Part shown: positions 23,332-32,800 of the stretch, in pieces | Layout: every line of letters begins with the position of its first letter | Position numbering within the stretch: the stretch's first letter is position 1 | Assembly: GCA_034104345.1 (NCBI GenBank) | Contig: JAXEDY010000022.1 | Location: 1-38,954, forward strand | Direction of reading: 5' to 3' | From: HGM11416 sp034104345 | GTDB taxonomy: Bacteria; Bacillota; Clostridia; Christensenellales; Borkfalkiaceae | DNA length: 38,954 nucleotides | Position numbers and translations under genes: made by a program | Notes under the pieces: generated by a model | What the model saw: the letters and a program-made list of their open reading frames with translations, nothing else | The model's database searches: none | Told to the model about the DNA's origin: nothing

Positions 23332-24129
23332 TCAGCCTTTTTTAGCCGCTTTTTTGTTGGCGCGAACGTTCATTACGATAACCACGGTTATAATAATAAC
23401 GAAAATTATCGTAGAAAGCGCGCGTAGCGCGGGAACAGAAGTGTTTGCGCCGCCTTTTGCATAGGCGTTATAAGTATAGGTAGAAATGGTTTCGATGTCG
23501 TTGGGCTTGGTGAAAGTGGTAACGATATAGTCGTCGAGCGACATGGTGACCGCAAGCAGAAAACCCGAGAAAATTCCGGGCATAATTTCGGGAATTATAA
23601 TCGAAAACAACGCTTTCGTGGGCGACGCGCCCAAGTCTAACCCCGCTTCATAAAGGTTGGGGTTAAGTTGTTTAAGTTTGGGCAAAACGTTTAAAAACAC
23701 GAACGGAAAACCTAAAACTACGTGCGCTATGATAAGCGAAGCCCAGGTGCGGGGAAAGCCGAACATGGTAAAAACCAAAGCGAGCGAAAGCCCCGTAACT
23801 ATTTCGGCGTTTATAACGTTGATCTGAGTTGCTCCGTTCAAAGCGCGCTGAACGCGTTTTTTCGAATAAAAACAACCTATTGCGCCTATTGTGCCGAGCA
23901 CCGTCGAAATAATAGCCGACGAAAACGCGAGTATAAACGTATAAAGCACGGCGTTTAAAATCTTTTTGTTCGAAAACAGGGTGGCGTAAAGGCTTAAATT
24001 CCATTCGTTCGACCAATAGCCTATTTCTTTCGAAGCGTTAAAACTGTAAATTACGAGAAGAATGATGGGGGCGTATAAAAACGCTAAAACGAGATAGATA
24101 TATCCTCGCTGAAAGAATTTTTTTACCAT
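23332..24129 (-). CDS. potC: spermidine/putrescine ABC transporter permease PotC
   Basis: This is one of the two membrane subunits of the polyamine importer. The 265-residue protein has about six hydrophobic segments and the EAA loop that contacts the ATPase (YEAGLDLGASPTKALFSI) in its second half. Its start overlaps the end of potB by 7 bases, so the two permeases are translated as a pair. Length is normal. Its stop lies 23 bases before the potD start. Confidence 0.94.
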   Translation of the reverse strand: MVKKFFQRGYIYLVLAFLYAPIILLVIYSFNASKEIGYWSNEWNLSLYATLFSNKKILNAVLYTFILAFSSAIISTVLGTIGAIGCFYSKKRVQRALNGATQINVINAEIVTGLSLALVFTMFGFPRTWASLIIAHVVLGFPFVFLNVLPKLKQLNPNLYEAGLDLGASPTKALFSIIIPEIMPGIFSGFLLAVTMSLDDYIVTTFTKPNDIETISTYTYNAYAKGGANTSVPALRALSTIIFVIIITVVIVMNVRANKKAAKKG

Positions 24130-24941
24130 AATCCGCTACCTCTTGCCTGATTGCCTTCGTTTTCGGTGAATTTGCCGCTTATAAGCATAGTTGCGAAAAT
24201 GAACACCAAAAGTATAAGAGCGATTGCCGAGCCTGCGTTCCAACTGCCCGCTTCGCCCGAGTTGAATCTGTTTTCGATAAGTTTGCCTATAATCGTAACC
24301 TTGCTGTTACCCAAAGTATCCGAAATAACGTAACTTGTGGTGGTGGGTAAAAATACCATTGTAACGGCGCTTACTATTCCGGGCGCCGAAAGGGGCAACG
24401 TGGTTTTTAAAAAGGTATAAGCGGGGCGGGCTCCTAAATCGTAAGAAGCCTCTTTAACGCTTTTGTCCATTTTTAAAAGAACGGTGTATAACGGGAGCAT
24501 CGTTACAGGCAGATAGTCGTAAACCATGCCGATAAGCGTGTTTAAATAACTTAAATCGCCGCTTTTATAAAGGCCTAAAAGATACAAAAGTTCTTTCATG
24601 GCAGCCGTGCGCAAAACGAAGTTTATCCACATCGGCAAAATAAAAAGCAAAAGCATAACGCCGTTTTTGTTAAGAGAACTGTTCGCTAAAATATATGCGG
24701 CCGGGTAAGCTATCAAAAGACAGATAACCGTGGTTAAAAACGCTAAGCCGAAACTTCTTAAAAGAACCATCACGTTGGTGCGGCTTTTAAAAAACGAAAT
24801 AAAGTTGGCAAAGGTGAAAACACCGTTGCCGTCGGTAAAAGCGTAAAAAATTATCAACAGCAGGGGGAATATCACGAATACCGCCAAAAACAGCGCGTAG
24901 GGAATACCCAACTGCTTGCGCGAAAATTTAAGTGCCGTCAT
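24123..24941 (-). CDS. potB: spermidine/putrescine ABC transporter permease PotB
   Basis: The 272-residue permease has about six membrane helices and an EAA loop (EASYDLGARPAYTFLKT). It pairs with PotC to form the channel. Its ATG overlaps the potA TGA (ATGA), showing translational coupling with the ATPase. The N-terminus (FSRKQLGIPYALFLAVFVIF) is a typical first membrane helix after a short basic segment. Confidence 0.94.
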   Translation of the reverse strand: MTALKFSRKQLGIPYALFLAVFVIFPLLLIIFYAFTDGNGVFTFANFISFFKSRTNVMVLLRSFGLAFLTTVICLLIAYPAAYILANSSLNKNGVMLLLFILPMWINFVLRTAAMKELLYLLGLYKSGDLSYLNTLIGMVYDYLPVTMLPLYTVLLKMDKSVKEASYDLGARPAYTFLKTTLPLSAPGIVSAVTMVFLPTTTSYVISDTLGNSKVTIIGKLIENRFNSGEAGSWNAGSAIALILLVFIFATMLISGKFTENEGNQARGSGLW

Positions 24942-26440
24942 TTTTCTTCAACCGCCTTTAACGTAAGTTTTATTTTGTCGCGCGGAATTTTAACGCTTAC
25001 TTTATCGTTTTCGTTCCATACGTCTTCGGTGTCTATTACGAAGTCTTCCTCTTCTTCGGGCGTGCGGACAATAATCTGATAGTGGTCGCCTTTATAGATT
25101 ATCGAAACTATCTGTCCGCAAACTTCGCCGTCTGTTTCGTTGTCGATTATTTCGATATCCGTAAGCCCAACTTCTACTTTTACGGGAACGTCGGTAAGGT
25201 CTATCTTTTCGCCTTTTTTGGTTATCAGATATCCTTCTTCGTCGAGATACGAACCTTCGTAAAGCTGGGTAACGTCGCAGTCGAACTCGCCTTCGGCAAA
25301 GCAAACGGTGTTGCGCTTGGTAATATAGCCGTCGTAAACGTTCGAAAGCACGGTTTTTTTCATAATGTGAATGTCGTTGGGCTTAATAATAACGCTTGCG
25401 CGTTCGCCCGCCTTTCTTTCGGAGGTATCCTGAATTATAATTTCGTTATTGCCCACAGCCATAGCCATTTCGTAATGAACGCCTTTAAAAATGCTCGAAG
25501 TAATAACGCCGTTTACCTGACCTAAGCCTTCGTCCACAAGGAACACGTCTTCGGGGCGAACCACTACGTCTACTTTTTCGTTAAGGTCGAACCCTACGTC
25601 TACCATATCGAAAACGCGGTTTAAAAAGCGAACTTTTTTGTCGCCCGCAATGGTGCCCGAAAAAATATTGCTGTCGCCTATAAAGTCGGCTACGAACGCG
25701 GTTTTGGGTTCGTTATAAATGTCGGTAGGCGTGCCTATCTGCTGAATAACGCCGTCGTTCATAACCACTATCGTGTCGCTCATCGTAAGCGCTTCTTCTT
25801 GGTCGTGCGTAACGTAAATAAAGGTTATGCCAAGTTTTTTATGCATCTCTTTAAGTTCGAGTTGCATGTCTTTTCTCATTTTAAGGTCGAGCGCGCCGAG
25901 CGGTTCGTCGAGCAGAAGAATTTCGGGCTCGTTTACAATGGCGCGGGCAATGGCGATACGCTGTTGCTGCCCGCCCGAAAGGGTTGTTACGTCGCGTTTT
26001 TCAAAACCTTCGAGGTCTACCATTTTAAGCGCTTTTTTAACCTTTGCCGCAATTTCTTGTTTAGTAAGTTTTTCAACGCGGGTAAAGGTTTTGCCTTCGG
26101 CGTTTTCATAAGTGTTTTTAACTTTTTTAAGTTTTAAGCCGTAAGCGATGTTGTCGTAGACGTTAAGGTGCGGGAAAAGCGCATAACGCTGGAACACCGT
26201 GTTTATGGGGCGTTCGTAGGGCGGAAGCGACGTTATGTCTTTGCCGTTTAACAAAATTTTGCCTTCGTCGGGCATTTCGAACCCCGCGATCATGCGGAGC
26301 GTGGTTGTTTTTCCGCAACCCGACGGACCGAGCAGCGTAACGAATTCGCCTTTTCGTATGTAAAGGTTTTCGCCGTCTACCACGGTGGTGTCGTCGTAAA
26401 TTTTGGTTACGCCGATAAGTTCGATGATTTTTTCAGCCAT
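24938..26440 (-). CDS. potA: spermidine/putrescine ABC transporter ATPase with extended C-terminus
   Basis: PotA powers polyamine import. Residues 38-46 are the Walker A motif (GPSGCGKTT), followed by the signature LSGGQQQRIAIARA and Walker B LLLDEPLGALD. I set the start at ATG 26440 (MAEKIIELIGVTKIYDD) because AAAGGAG lies upstream; the frame runs on for 40 codons without homology. The protein is 500 residues against the usual 350-380. There is a lysine-rich insert before the signature (KVKNTYENAEGKTFTRVEK), and two TOBE-like C-terminal modules instead of one (GVITSSIFKGVHYEMAM and GQIVSIIYKGDHYQIIV). The extra module may hold a second regulatory or substrate-sensing site. Confidence 0.93.
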   Translation of the reverse strand: MAEKIIELIGVTKIYDDTTVVDGENLYIRKGEFVTLLGPSGCGKTTTLRMIAGFEMPDEGKILLNGKDITSLPPYERPINTVFQRYALFPHLNVYDNIAYGLKLKKVKNTYENAEGKTFTRVEKLTKQEIAAKVKKALKMVDLEGFEKRDVTTLSGGQQQRIAIARAIVNEPEILLLDEPLGALDLKMRKDMQLELKEMHKKLGITFIYVTHDQEEALTMSDTIVVMNDGVIQQIGTPTDIYNEPKTAFVADFIGDSNIFSGTIAGDKKVRFLNRVFDMVDVGFDLNEKVDVVVRPEDVFLVDEGLGQVNGVITSSIFKGVHYEMAMAVGNNEIIIQDTSERKAGERASVIIKPNDIHIMKKTVLSNVYDGYITKRNTVCFAEGEFDCDVTQLYEGSYLDEEGYLITKKGEKIDLTDVPVKVEVGLTDIEIIDNETDGEVCGQIVSIIYKGDHYQIIVRTPEEEEDFVIDTEDVWNENDKVSVKIPRDKIKLTLKAVEEK

Positions 26441-26532
26441 TTTTTCTCCTTTAAAAAACCGAAAAATGAGATGTATGATTAAATAGTTTTTTTGTTTAAA
26501 ATTTTCGTTATGCGATTTTGAAACGCGGGTTT

Positions 26533-27066
26533 TTAAAACGTGGGCGGGGTAGAAACCCATATAAATTCGGCGGGTTCTTTTTTGGTGTTTATAATATAGT
26601 GCATTTTGTCGGCTTTATAATAAAAACTGTCGCCTTTTTTGCAGATATATCTTTTCATTCCGAGATGTATGCAGATTTCGCCCTGCAAAACGTAGCCGAA
26701 TTCTTCGCCTTCGTGCGGGACGTCTTCGGAAGTGCTGCCGTTCGGCATGAGTTTAATGCGTATGGGCTCCATCATGTTTTTCTGTGCGTTCGGTATAAGC
26801 CAGTTTGTAATAGCCTCGCCGTCGTCTTTTTCGATAAAGTCTTCTTCTTTATAAACTATTTTTTCTTCTTCGTCTTCCGAAAAGAAATCTTTAAGCGACG
26901 AGCCGAGCGCCGAAAGTATGTCTACGAGCGTTGCTATCGAAGGGCTTGTAAGGTCGTTTTCGAGTTGAGAAATATAGCCCTTGCTAAGTTCGCATCTGTC
27001 GGCAAGTTCTTCCTGCGTGAGGTCGCACTGAAGCCGCATCTGCTTAATTTTGTTACCTAACTCCAT
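26533..27066 (-). CDS. XRE-cupin transcriptional regulator of the pot operon (PuuR-like)
   Basis: The 177-residue regulator has an N-terminal XRE helix-turn-helix (about residues 5-58; DLTQEELADRCELSKGYISQ) and a C-terminal cupin barrel (about 105-175; HEGEEFGYVLQGEICIHLG), the architecture of PuuR-type polyamine-responsive repressors. It is the first gene of the minus-strand operon, 92 bases before potA. A consensus promoter and two tandem palindromes precede it, suggesting that it controls itself and the transporter in response to polyamines. The ligand is inferred from context. Confidence 0.9.
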   Translation of the reverse strand: MELGNKIKQMRLQCDLTQEELADRCELSKGYISQLENDLTSPSIATLVDILSALGSSLKDFFSEDEEEKIVYKEEDFIEKDDGEAITNWLIPNAQKNMMEPIRIKLMPNGSTSEDVPHEGEEFGYVLQGEICIHLGMKRYICKKGDSFYYKADKMHYIINTKKEPAEFIWVSTPPTF

Positions 27067-27133
27067 AATTTTTCGCCCCTTTTTAATTATTTTTACGCGC
27101 GGATTGCTTTAATTTTCGTTGCTTAATCCGCTG

Positions 27134-27181
27134 TAAACTAAAAGTTTAATAAAACTATTTTGGTTAAACAAAAAGTTTAAC
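27134..27181. promoter_or_regulatory. tandem palindromic operators in the pot operon leader
   Basis: TAAACT-AAA-AGTTTA (27134-27148) and GTTAAAC-AAAAA-GTTTAAC (27163-27181) are both perfect inverted repeats sharing the half-site GTTTA. A further half-site CTAAAC follows at 27186-27191. They lie downstream of the transcription start, where a bound regulator would block elongation. The XRE-cupin protein is the obvious candidate. Confidence 0.7.
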
Positions 27182-27201
27182 TTTGCTAAACAACGCACAC
27201 G

Positions 27202-27230
27202 ATTATACAAAAAAAGACAAAGCATGTCAA
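27202..27230 (-). promoter_or_regulatory. consensus sigma-A promoter of the regulator-potABCD operon
   Basis: TTGACA (complement of 27225-27230), 17 bases, TATAAT (complement of 27202-27207). Both hexamers are perfect. The leader to the regulator ATG at 27066 is about 130 bases and contains the tandem palindromes. Confidence 0.85.
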
Positions 27231-27540
27231 ATAAATAAAAGCCGTTATTAAAAATAACAAAAAATTTTTCTACGTTTTTTATGCGCCGTTTTTAGTGCGG
27301 CTATGCGCGCGGCGGGGTAAAGCAAATTTTCGGCGAGTTTTTTTGCGTTGGACGCGTGTGCACGCAACCATATTATTATATAAGGGCGGAAAATGCAGAG
27401 ATCACAAGGCGTAAAAGAGGTTAAAACAGGGCGGTTATAGGGCGAAAATGCGGTTTTTACGGGGCAAAAGCGCTCGTTTTTGCATTTGTGAAAATTGCTT
27501 GGAAAAAAATATAAAAAAAATTAAAAAAAGGCGAAAAATC
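27231..27540. other. intergenic stretch between the pot promoter and the tRNA operon
   Basis: No gene is evident. It is AT-rich at both ends with a GC-richer middle that includes an inverted repeat TTGCGT/ACGCAA (about 27346-27368). Nothing else can be named. Confidence 0.4.
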
Positions 27541-27542
27541 GT

Positions 27543-27571
27543 TTGACTTTTTTTTCGAAATATCTTATGAT
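27543..27571 (+). promoter_or_regulatory. promoter of the six-tRNA operon
   Basis: TTGACT (27543-27548), 17 bases, TATGAT (27566-27571), 18 bases before the first base of tRNA-Pro. Confidence 0.8.
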
Positions 27572-27589
27572 ATACGAGCATTGTGTTTA

Positions 27590-27666
27590 CGGGGTGTAGC
27601 GCAGTTTGGTAGCGCACGTGGTTTGGGACCATGGGGTCGGGAGTTCGAGTCTCTTCACCCCGACCA
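27590..27666 (+). tRNA. tRNA-Pro (TGG)
   Basis: Complete cloverleaf; acceptor CGGGGTG pairs with CACCCCG and CCA is encoded. Anticodon loop TTTGGGA gives TGG. First gene of the cluster. Confidence 0.95.
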
Positions 27667-27678
27667 AGTAAACAATAA

Positions 27679-27755
27679 GGGCCTTTAGCTCAGTTGGTTA
27701 GAGCGGTCGGCTCATAACCGATTGGTCCGCGGTTCGAGTCCGTGAAGGCCCACCA
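27679..27755 (+). tRNA. tRNA with CAT anticodon, probably Ile2 (lysidine type)
   Basis: Complete cloverleaf with encoded CCA; acceptor GGGCCTT pairs with AAGGCCC. Anticodon loop CTCATAA gives CAT, which can be elongator Met or Ile2 after lysidine modification. The body (CTTTAGCTCAGTTGGTTAG, loop CTCATAAC) resembles the Bacillus Ile2 tRNA more than its elongator tRNA-Met, so I lean to Ile2. It is not an initiator, since it lacks the C1-A72 mismatch. Confidence 0.9.
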
Positions 27756-27783
27756 AAAAAAGTCCCAGACTAACTCAATAAAT

Positions 27784-27860
27784 GGCCCGGTAGTTCAGTT
27801 GGTTAGAACGCTAGCCTGTCACGCTAGAGGTCAGGGGTTCGAACCCCCTTCGGGTCGCCA
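27784..27860 (+). tRNA. tRNA-Asp (GTC)
   Basis: Complete cloverleaf; acceptor GGCCCGG with TCGGGTC (one G-T pair), discriminator G and encoded CCA. Anticodon loop CTGTCAC gives GTC. Confidence 0.95.
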
Positions 27861-27910
27861 CTTTTACGATATACCTTAATGCTCACGCATTAAGGTATAT
27901 AAGTAAAAAG
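27861..27910. repeat. long hairpin in the spacer between tRNA-Asp and tRNA-Phe
   Basis: ATATACCTTAATGC (27869-27882) pairs perfectly with GCATTAAGGTATAT (27887-27900) around TCAC. The stem continues outward with CTTTTAC and GTAAAAG after a small internal loop. No T run follows, so it is not a standard terminator; it may guide RNA processing or partial termination within the operon. Confidence 0.75.
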
Positions 27911-27939
27911 AAAAAAATCGCGGTTTACCGCCGTAAAAT

Positions 27940-28015
27940 GCCTCGGTAGCTCAGTCGGTAGAGCAAGGGACTGAAAATCCCTGTGTCGGTGGTTCGATTC
28001 CGCCCCGAGGCACCA
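27940..28015 (+). tRNA. tRNA-Phe (GAA)
   Basis: Complete cloverleaf with encoded CCA; acceptor GCCTCGG pairs with CCGAGGC. Anticodon stem GGGA/TCCC closes the loop CTGAAAA, giving GAA. Confidence 0.95.
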
Positions 28016-28023
28016 CAAACCGT

Positions 28024-28099
28024 GCCGGCGTAGCTCAATAGGCAGAGCAGCTGATTTGTAATCAGCAGGTTGTGGGTTCGATTCCAATCGCCGGCTCCA
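28024..28099 (+). tRNA. tRNA-Thr (TGT)
   Basis: Complete cloverleaf with encoded CCA; acceptor GCCGGCG pairs with CGCCGGC. Anticodon loop TTTGTAA gives TGT. Confidence 0.94.
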
Positions 28100-28116
28100 A
28101 TAATTTAATTTTACAT

Positions 28117-28201
28117 GGGGAGGTTCCCGAGTGGCCAAAGGGGGCAGACTGTAAATCTGTTGTCACCGACTTCGATGGTTCGAATCCATCTCTCCCCACC
28201 A
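28117..28201 (+). tRNA. tRNA-Tyr (GTA)
   Basis: Class II tRNA with a long variable arm and encoded CCA; acceptor GGGGAGG pairs with CTCTCCCC. Anticodon stem CAGA/TCTG closes CTGTAAA, giving GTA. Last gene of the operon. Confidence 0.95.
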
Positions 28202-28240
28202 AAAAACGACAGAACGCTTTTAGTTCCGTCGTTTTTTTTA
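28201..28240 (+). terminator. intrinsic terminator of the tRNA operon
   Basis: AAAAAACGAC (28201-28210) pairs with GTCGTTTTTT (28228-28237), with inner GAAC/GTTC, and ends in a T run. Confidence 0.85.
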
Positions 28241-28300
28241 AAAACTCAAGCCGCAAAACGTTAAATCGTAAAATAAAAGTAAAAAAACAAAAGGGAAATT

Positions 28301-29809
28301 ATGGTAAACGACTTAATTTATTGTTCGCCCGAAGAAGAAGGGCTTAAATCCGAAGAAATTCTGCGCTTTTTAGATTCGATAGATTTTAACAGGCGCAACA
28401 TACACTCGCTTATGATAGTGCGCCACGGCAAAATTCTGTTCGAAACTTATGCGAAAAACTTTAATAAAGATTATCTGCACCGCATTTATTCGTGTTCGAA
28501 AACTTACGTCGCGCTTGCCGTCGGCAAACTCGTTATGGAAGGGCTTGTTAGCGTAAACGACAGAATTTTAAAATATTTCCCCGAATACGACGAAGATTGC
28601 GTAAGCGAAAATTTAAAAAACTTAACTATTCGCCAAATGCTCGTTATGGCAACGCCTTATATCGACACGTTGTACTGCACTCACCCCGACTACGTCAATT
28701 TCAGTTGCGATAAAAACAATTGGAGCGAAAAGTTTTTAAAGCCGCAAACTTCGGAAAGTTATAGGAAACCGGGGTATTTCGAAAAACCCGCGGGCTGTTC
28801 GTTTTTATACGATACGGGTTCGCCGCAGGTGCTCGGTTATCTCGTTTATAAACTTACGGGCAAACAACCTACCGAATATCTGCGCCCGATTTTCGACGAA
28901 ATAGGGGTTGGCGAAGTTAAATGCGTAAAGGCCCCCGAAGGCGTAGAAGCAATGGGCACGGGCGTTTTAACCACTTTGCGCGACTTTGCCAAAGTGGGTG
29001 AATTTATAATGCACAAGGGCAACGTAAACGGCAAACAGGTGTTGCCGCTGGACTATATGACCGATTTTATATCGCCGCTTATCGCAAACGATTTCGGCGC
29101 GAATTTCGTGCCGTCGGATAACTGCGGTTACGGCTATCAGACGTGGATTCATCCTAACGGTTTTTCGCTTCAGGGCATGCGCGGGCAGTTCGTTTTTGCT
29201 TTTCCGGATAAAGATTTTATGGTAGTTCAAAACGCAAACATCGAAGGCGACGGCGGGATTTGCGAGCATGCGACGAATCTTTATAAAAGCCTTGAAGATA
29301 AGCCTTTAAAAACGGGCAGAGCATACGTTAAACTTAAAAAACGCGAAAAATCTTTCGAAGTTAAGCCCCTTTACGGCAACGCTTACGATAAAATCGAAGA
29401 AACAATATCCCAAAAACGCTATTTTTTAGACGAAAACGACATGGGTATCAGATGGATTCAACTCGATTTCAGAAAGCAATGCGGAACCTTTAAATATTAT
29501 AAAGACGGCGAAATTAAAAGCATTAAATTCGGCAGACTTAAAGGCGTTGAAATCGAATTCCCCGAAAAACACGAAATAGGCTTTGAAATAGGCGAATCGT
29601 ATAATAAGGGCTATCGCACGTTCGCAAGCGCGAGTTGGGGCGCAAACAAACACCTGCACCTGCTTTGCGACATCGAAGATATTCATATCGGCTATTTGTG
29701 CTTTAACTTCGATTTTAAGGACGATGCGGTCGTTTTGAAAGTTAACCGCGTTTGTGAATTTATGCTCGAAACCTATCACGGCTACGCTATCGGAAAGTTG
29801 CAAAAATAA
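28301..29809 (+). CDS. serine hydrolase of the beta-lactamase / class C penicillin-binding family
   Basis: The 502-residue protein has the active-site S64-x-x-K67 motif (YSCSKTYVAL) of the family that includes AmpC, EstB esterases and D-aminopeptidases. The second motif is Y170-D-T172 (usual YxN), and QGMRGQFVFAF fits the third strand. There is no signal peptide, which argues against a secreted beta-lactamase and for an intracellular esterase, amidase or peptidase. About 150 residues follow the catalytic domain (from about residue 345), with a beta-rich pattern of unknown role. GGGAAATT lies upstream of the ATG. Codon use matches the core genome. Substrate unknown. Confidence 0.85.
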   Translation: MVNDLIYCSPEEEGLKSEEILRFLDSIDFNRRNIHSLMIVRHGKILFETYAKNFNKDYLHRIYSCSKTYVALAVGKLVMEGLVSVNDRILKYFPEYDEDCVSENLKNLTIRQMLVMATPYIDTLYCTHPDYVNFSCDKNNWSEKFLKPQTSESYRKPGYFEKPAGCSFLYDTGSPQVLGYLVYKLTGKQPTEYLRPIFDEIGVGEVKCVKAPEGVEAMGTGVLTTLRDFAKVGEFIMHKGNVNGKQVLPLDYMTDFISPLIANDFGANFVPSDNCGYGYQTWIHPNGFSLQGMRGQFVFAFPDKDFMVVQNANIEGDGGICEHATNLYKSLEDKPLKTGRAYVKLKKREKSFEVKPLYGNAYDKIEETISQKRYFLDENDMGIRWIQLDFRKQCGTFKYYKDGEIKSIKFGRLKGVEIEFPEKHEIGFEIGESYNKGYRTFASASWGANKHLHLLCDIEDIHIGYLCFNFDFKDDAVVLKVNRVCEFMLETYHGYAIGKLQK

Positions 29810-29890
29810 TTTGATTTTGGTGTATTGAATAGACAAAATAACTTGAAAATAGTGTGCATTTTTAAATAATTTCGGTTATTAAGGAGAAAT

Positions 29891-32800
29891 ATGGATAAAG
29901 GGGAAAGTTGTGCGGAAAACGAAAGGAGGGCGTTTTTATCTGCCGATGAAATTGAGTTTTATGTTGGTCAACTAAAAAAGAAATCAATATCGTTTTTTGA
30001 TGTTCCGGAAGAATTAAGGAATCATCCGTCGATTGTTTCTGTTGAAAGGAAAAAAGGAATTAGAAAATCAGAAAAGCGTGGTTACGACGTTGTTCGTAAC
30101 AATTTCTTTGTTGAAGAATCGATTTATTGGAACAGGTTTGGCGAAAAAGTTGTAAGTAAAAATAATGTTGTTTTTGATTGTTTTTGTGACTATTATAATT
30201 TTTTGCAAGGCGATATTTATGAAAACGCTTGTTATTATAAATACGGTTTTTCGCAAGACGAGCAAATAAAATATTCGATTAATTTATCTCGAATAAATTT
30301 TGAAAGTTTTATTGATAAAAACATAGATGATTTTACTTTAAATCGTTCTGAAAACGAAACAAAAGAATATGAAAAAGGTGAAGAGAATAAAAAAATCTTA
30401 AAGATTTTAGTTGAGGAATTAAATAGATGTGTTACATATCAAGAGTTTGAAAGGTTCATTGATGAATATAGTTTTTTAGAAGATTTCTTCTTATACGAGT
30501 TCATAGAACACGACAAAGAGAAAGCGTTTGATTTTATTATGAGACTTATAAACAACGGTTTTTCGTTTGGCTTCGAAAAATCGTTGTGTTTGATTTATGA
30601 TCCGCAAAAAATTCTTGATTTTTACGATAATCAATGTTACGCAAAATCTACAGCAAAAAAGCATAAAAGCAGATTAAAACATTTTATTGATGATTTAGTT
30701 GGCGGAAAGATAAAAAAATATTATCGCAGTTATTTTGATGAAAAAACGCATTATTTTATTTGTCTCTGCAGGGGAAAATATGATGGCAATTCATTTCCTG
30801 TGGTATCGTTGTATAAGTATTTTGAGACTTTTGAAGATTTAGCTAAATATTTGAAAAACGATTTAACTTATTGCGATTTTTCGAATGCGATTTTGCCTGA
30901 TAATTTTGATTTATCTAAATATAAGATCGACAAAAGCACTAAATTGCCGATTTCTTATCAAAAAAAACTTATATATAAAGTAACAAAAAAATATAACAGA
31001 GCAAAAGATCGTTTTACAGTTTGTCAAACTTGGGAAAATGAATCCGGCGTAATTATAAAAAGTTACGATCACGAATTTAAATATTTTTTTGAATTTGTGC
31101 ATTTTTTAAAAAACGATCTATCCAATGCGGATCTATTGTTTTGTGACGGGTTATCGAATATAAGTGATTTTAGCGATTTAGATCTTAAAAATGCAAGATT
31201 AAAAAGCGACATACTTGATAAATTAAATGTTGGATATAAAAAAATAGAAAATGTTGTGGTAGAAAACTTTCCTGAGATAGAGAAAAATGAAGATGAAAGC
31301 GTGGCGGCTTTAATCGATAGTCGCGGAGAATTAACTTTTGAAGAATTGCGTGGAAATCAATGTGTGTATTATATTAGCGATTTACATCTAATGCATAGAA
31401 TAAAAAATGCTAAGTGTAAAACAGTCAATGATGAGTTATATTTGTTTCAAAAAATTATCGATGAATTATTAGACAATGCAAATAAAAAAGGTATTATTCT
31501 GATAGGTGGCGATACTGCTTCAGATTTTGAAATATTTAAATTATTTGTCGAAGTGTTAAGGGATTCTCTTGATGAGAAAATTTCTAGGCAAAAAGTCGTA
31601 TTTGTATTAGGAAATCACGAACTTTGGAATTTTTCTTGCGAAGAAGATAGCAATTACGTTTATTCAGCGTTTGATGAAATCGTAGATAAATATAGAAAAG
31701 TTATTTCTGAAAACGGAATGTTTTTGTTGCAAAACAACATTATTTTAAAAACGGATTCGGATATTATTGAAGAAATTAGTTCGCAAGAATTAAAAAGCAT
31801 TGCAAAAACGGATCTTTTGCATAGGGTTAACAAAGCAAGAATAATTTTGTTCGGCGGCTTGGGTTTTTCTGGTTATAACAAAACATTTAACGCAGATCAA
31901 GGTATATACAGAAATGCTATAAGCAGGCAACAGGAAGTTGAAGAAACCCGAAAATTTGAAGCGCTATATAAAAAGGTTTGTTCGGATTTGATTGGCAAAA
32001 GGGTGGTGATTTTTACACATACGCCAAAGAGTGATTGGTGTGCTGATGATGTCCTTATAAAAAATTTTGTGTATGTGAGCGGGCATACGCATAGAAATTA
32101 TTTTTACGATGATGGCGATTATCGGATATATTCCGATAATCAGATTGGGTATAAACAAGATAAGTGCCGATTAAAGTATTTTGCATTAGAAGACGATTAT
32201 GATGTTTTTGAGTATTATGAAGACGGAATATATCCGATAACGAGAGAACAATATATCGATTTTTACCGTGGAAAAAACATAATGATGACTTTTTACAGAG
32301 AGTTCTATAAACTTTTTATGTTAAAAAATAAAGGTTATTACATGTTTGTATTGCAATCCGAAAACGGAAATTTTCTGCTTTTAAACGGCGGCATGGTAAA
32401 ATTTATAACGCAGAAATCGTTAAAGTATTATTATGATAACATGAGTAGTGTTATTGCATTAATAAAAACACCTTTAGATAAATATAGCGAGTATCAAAAA
32501 CTAATTTCTCATGACGTTAAAGCGATTGGCGGTGATGGACATATACATGGTGCAATTGTCGATATTGATTTTTACAACCATATATATATAAACCCTATTG
32601 ACTTTAAAATGACCGCGTATCGTGCCGAAAATATTACTAAAAAAGAAGTTTTTGACGGTGTTCCGACTCTGTTAGAAAAAGAATGCCCCCAATTGTATGC
32701 GAATTATTTGAAACAAATTGAAGGTCGAACTGAAACGGCGGTCTCATTGTTTTCTTCAAGTTCGGCAAACGAGTTGCAAATATATTTAGAGTCTAATATA

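Noticed and set aside
26441..26560. 40-codon N-terminal extension of potA
   Set aside because: No homology, and a strong AAAGGAG site precedes the ATG at 26440.
28072..28347. 91-codon + frame across tRNA-Thr and tRNA-Tyr
   Set aside because: It overlaps two complete tRNA genes and a terminator.
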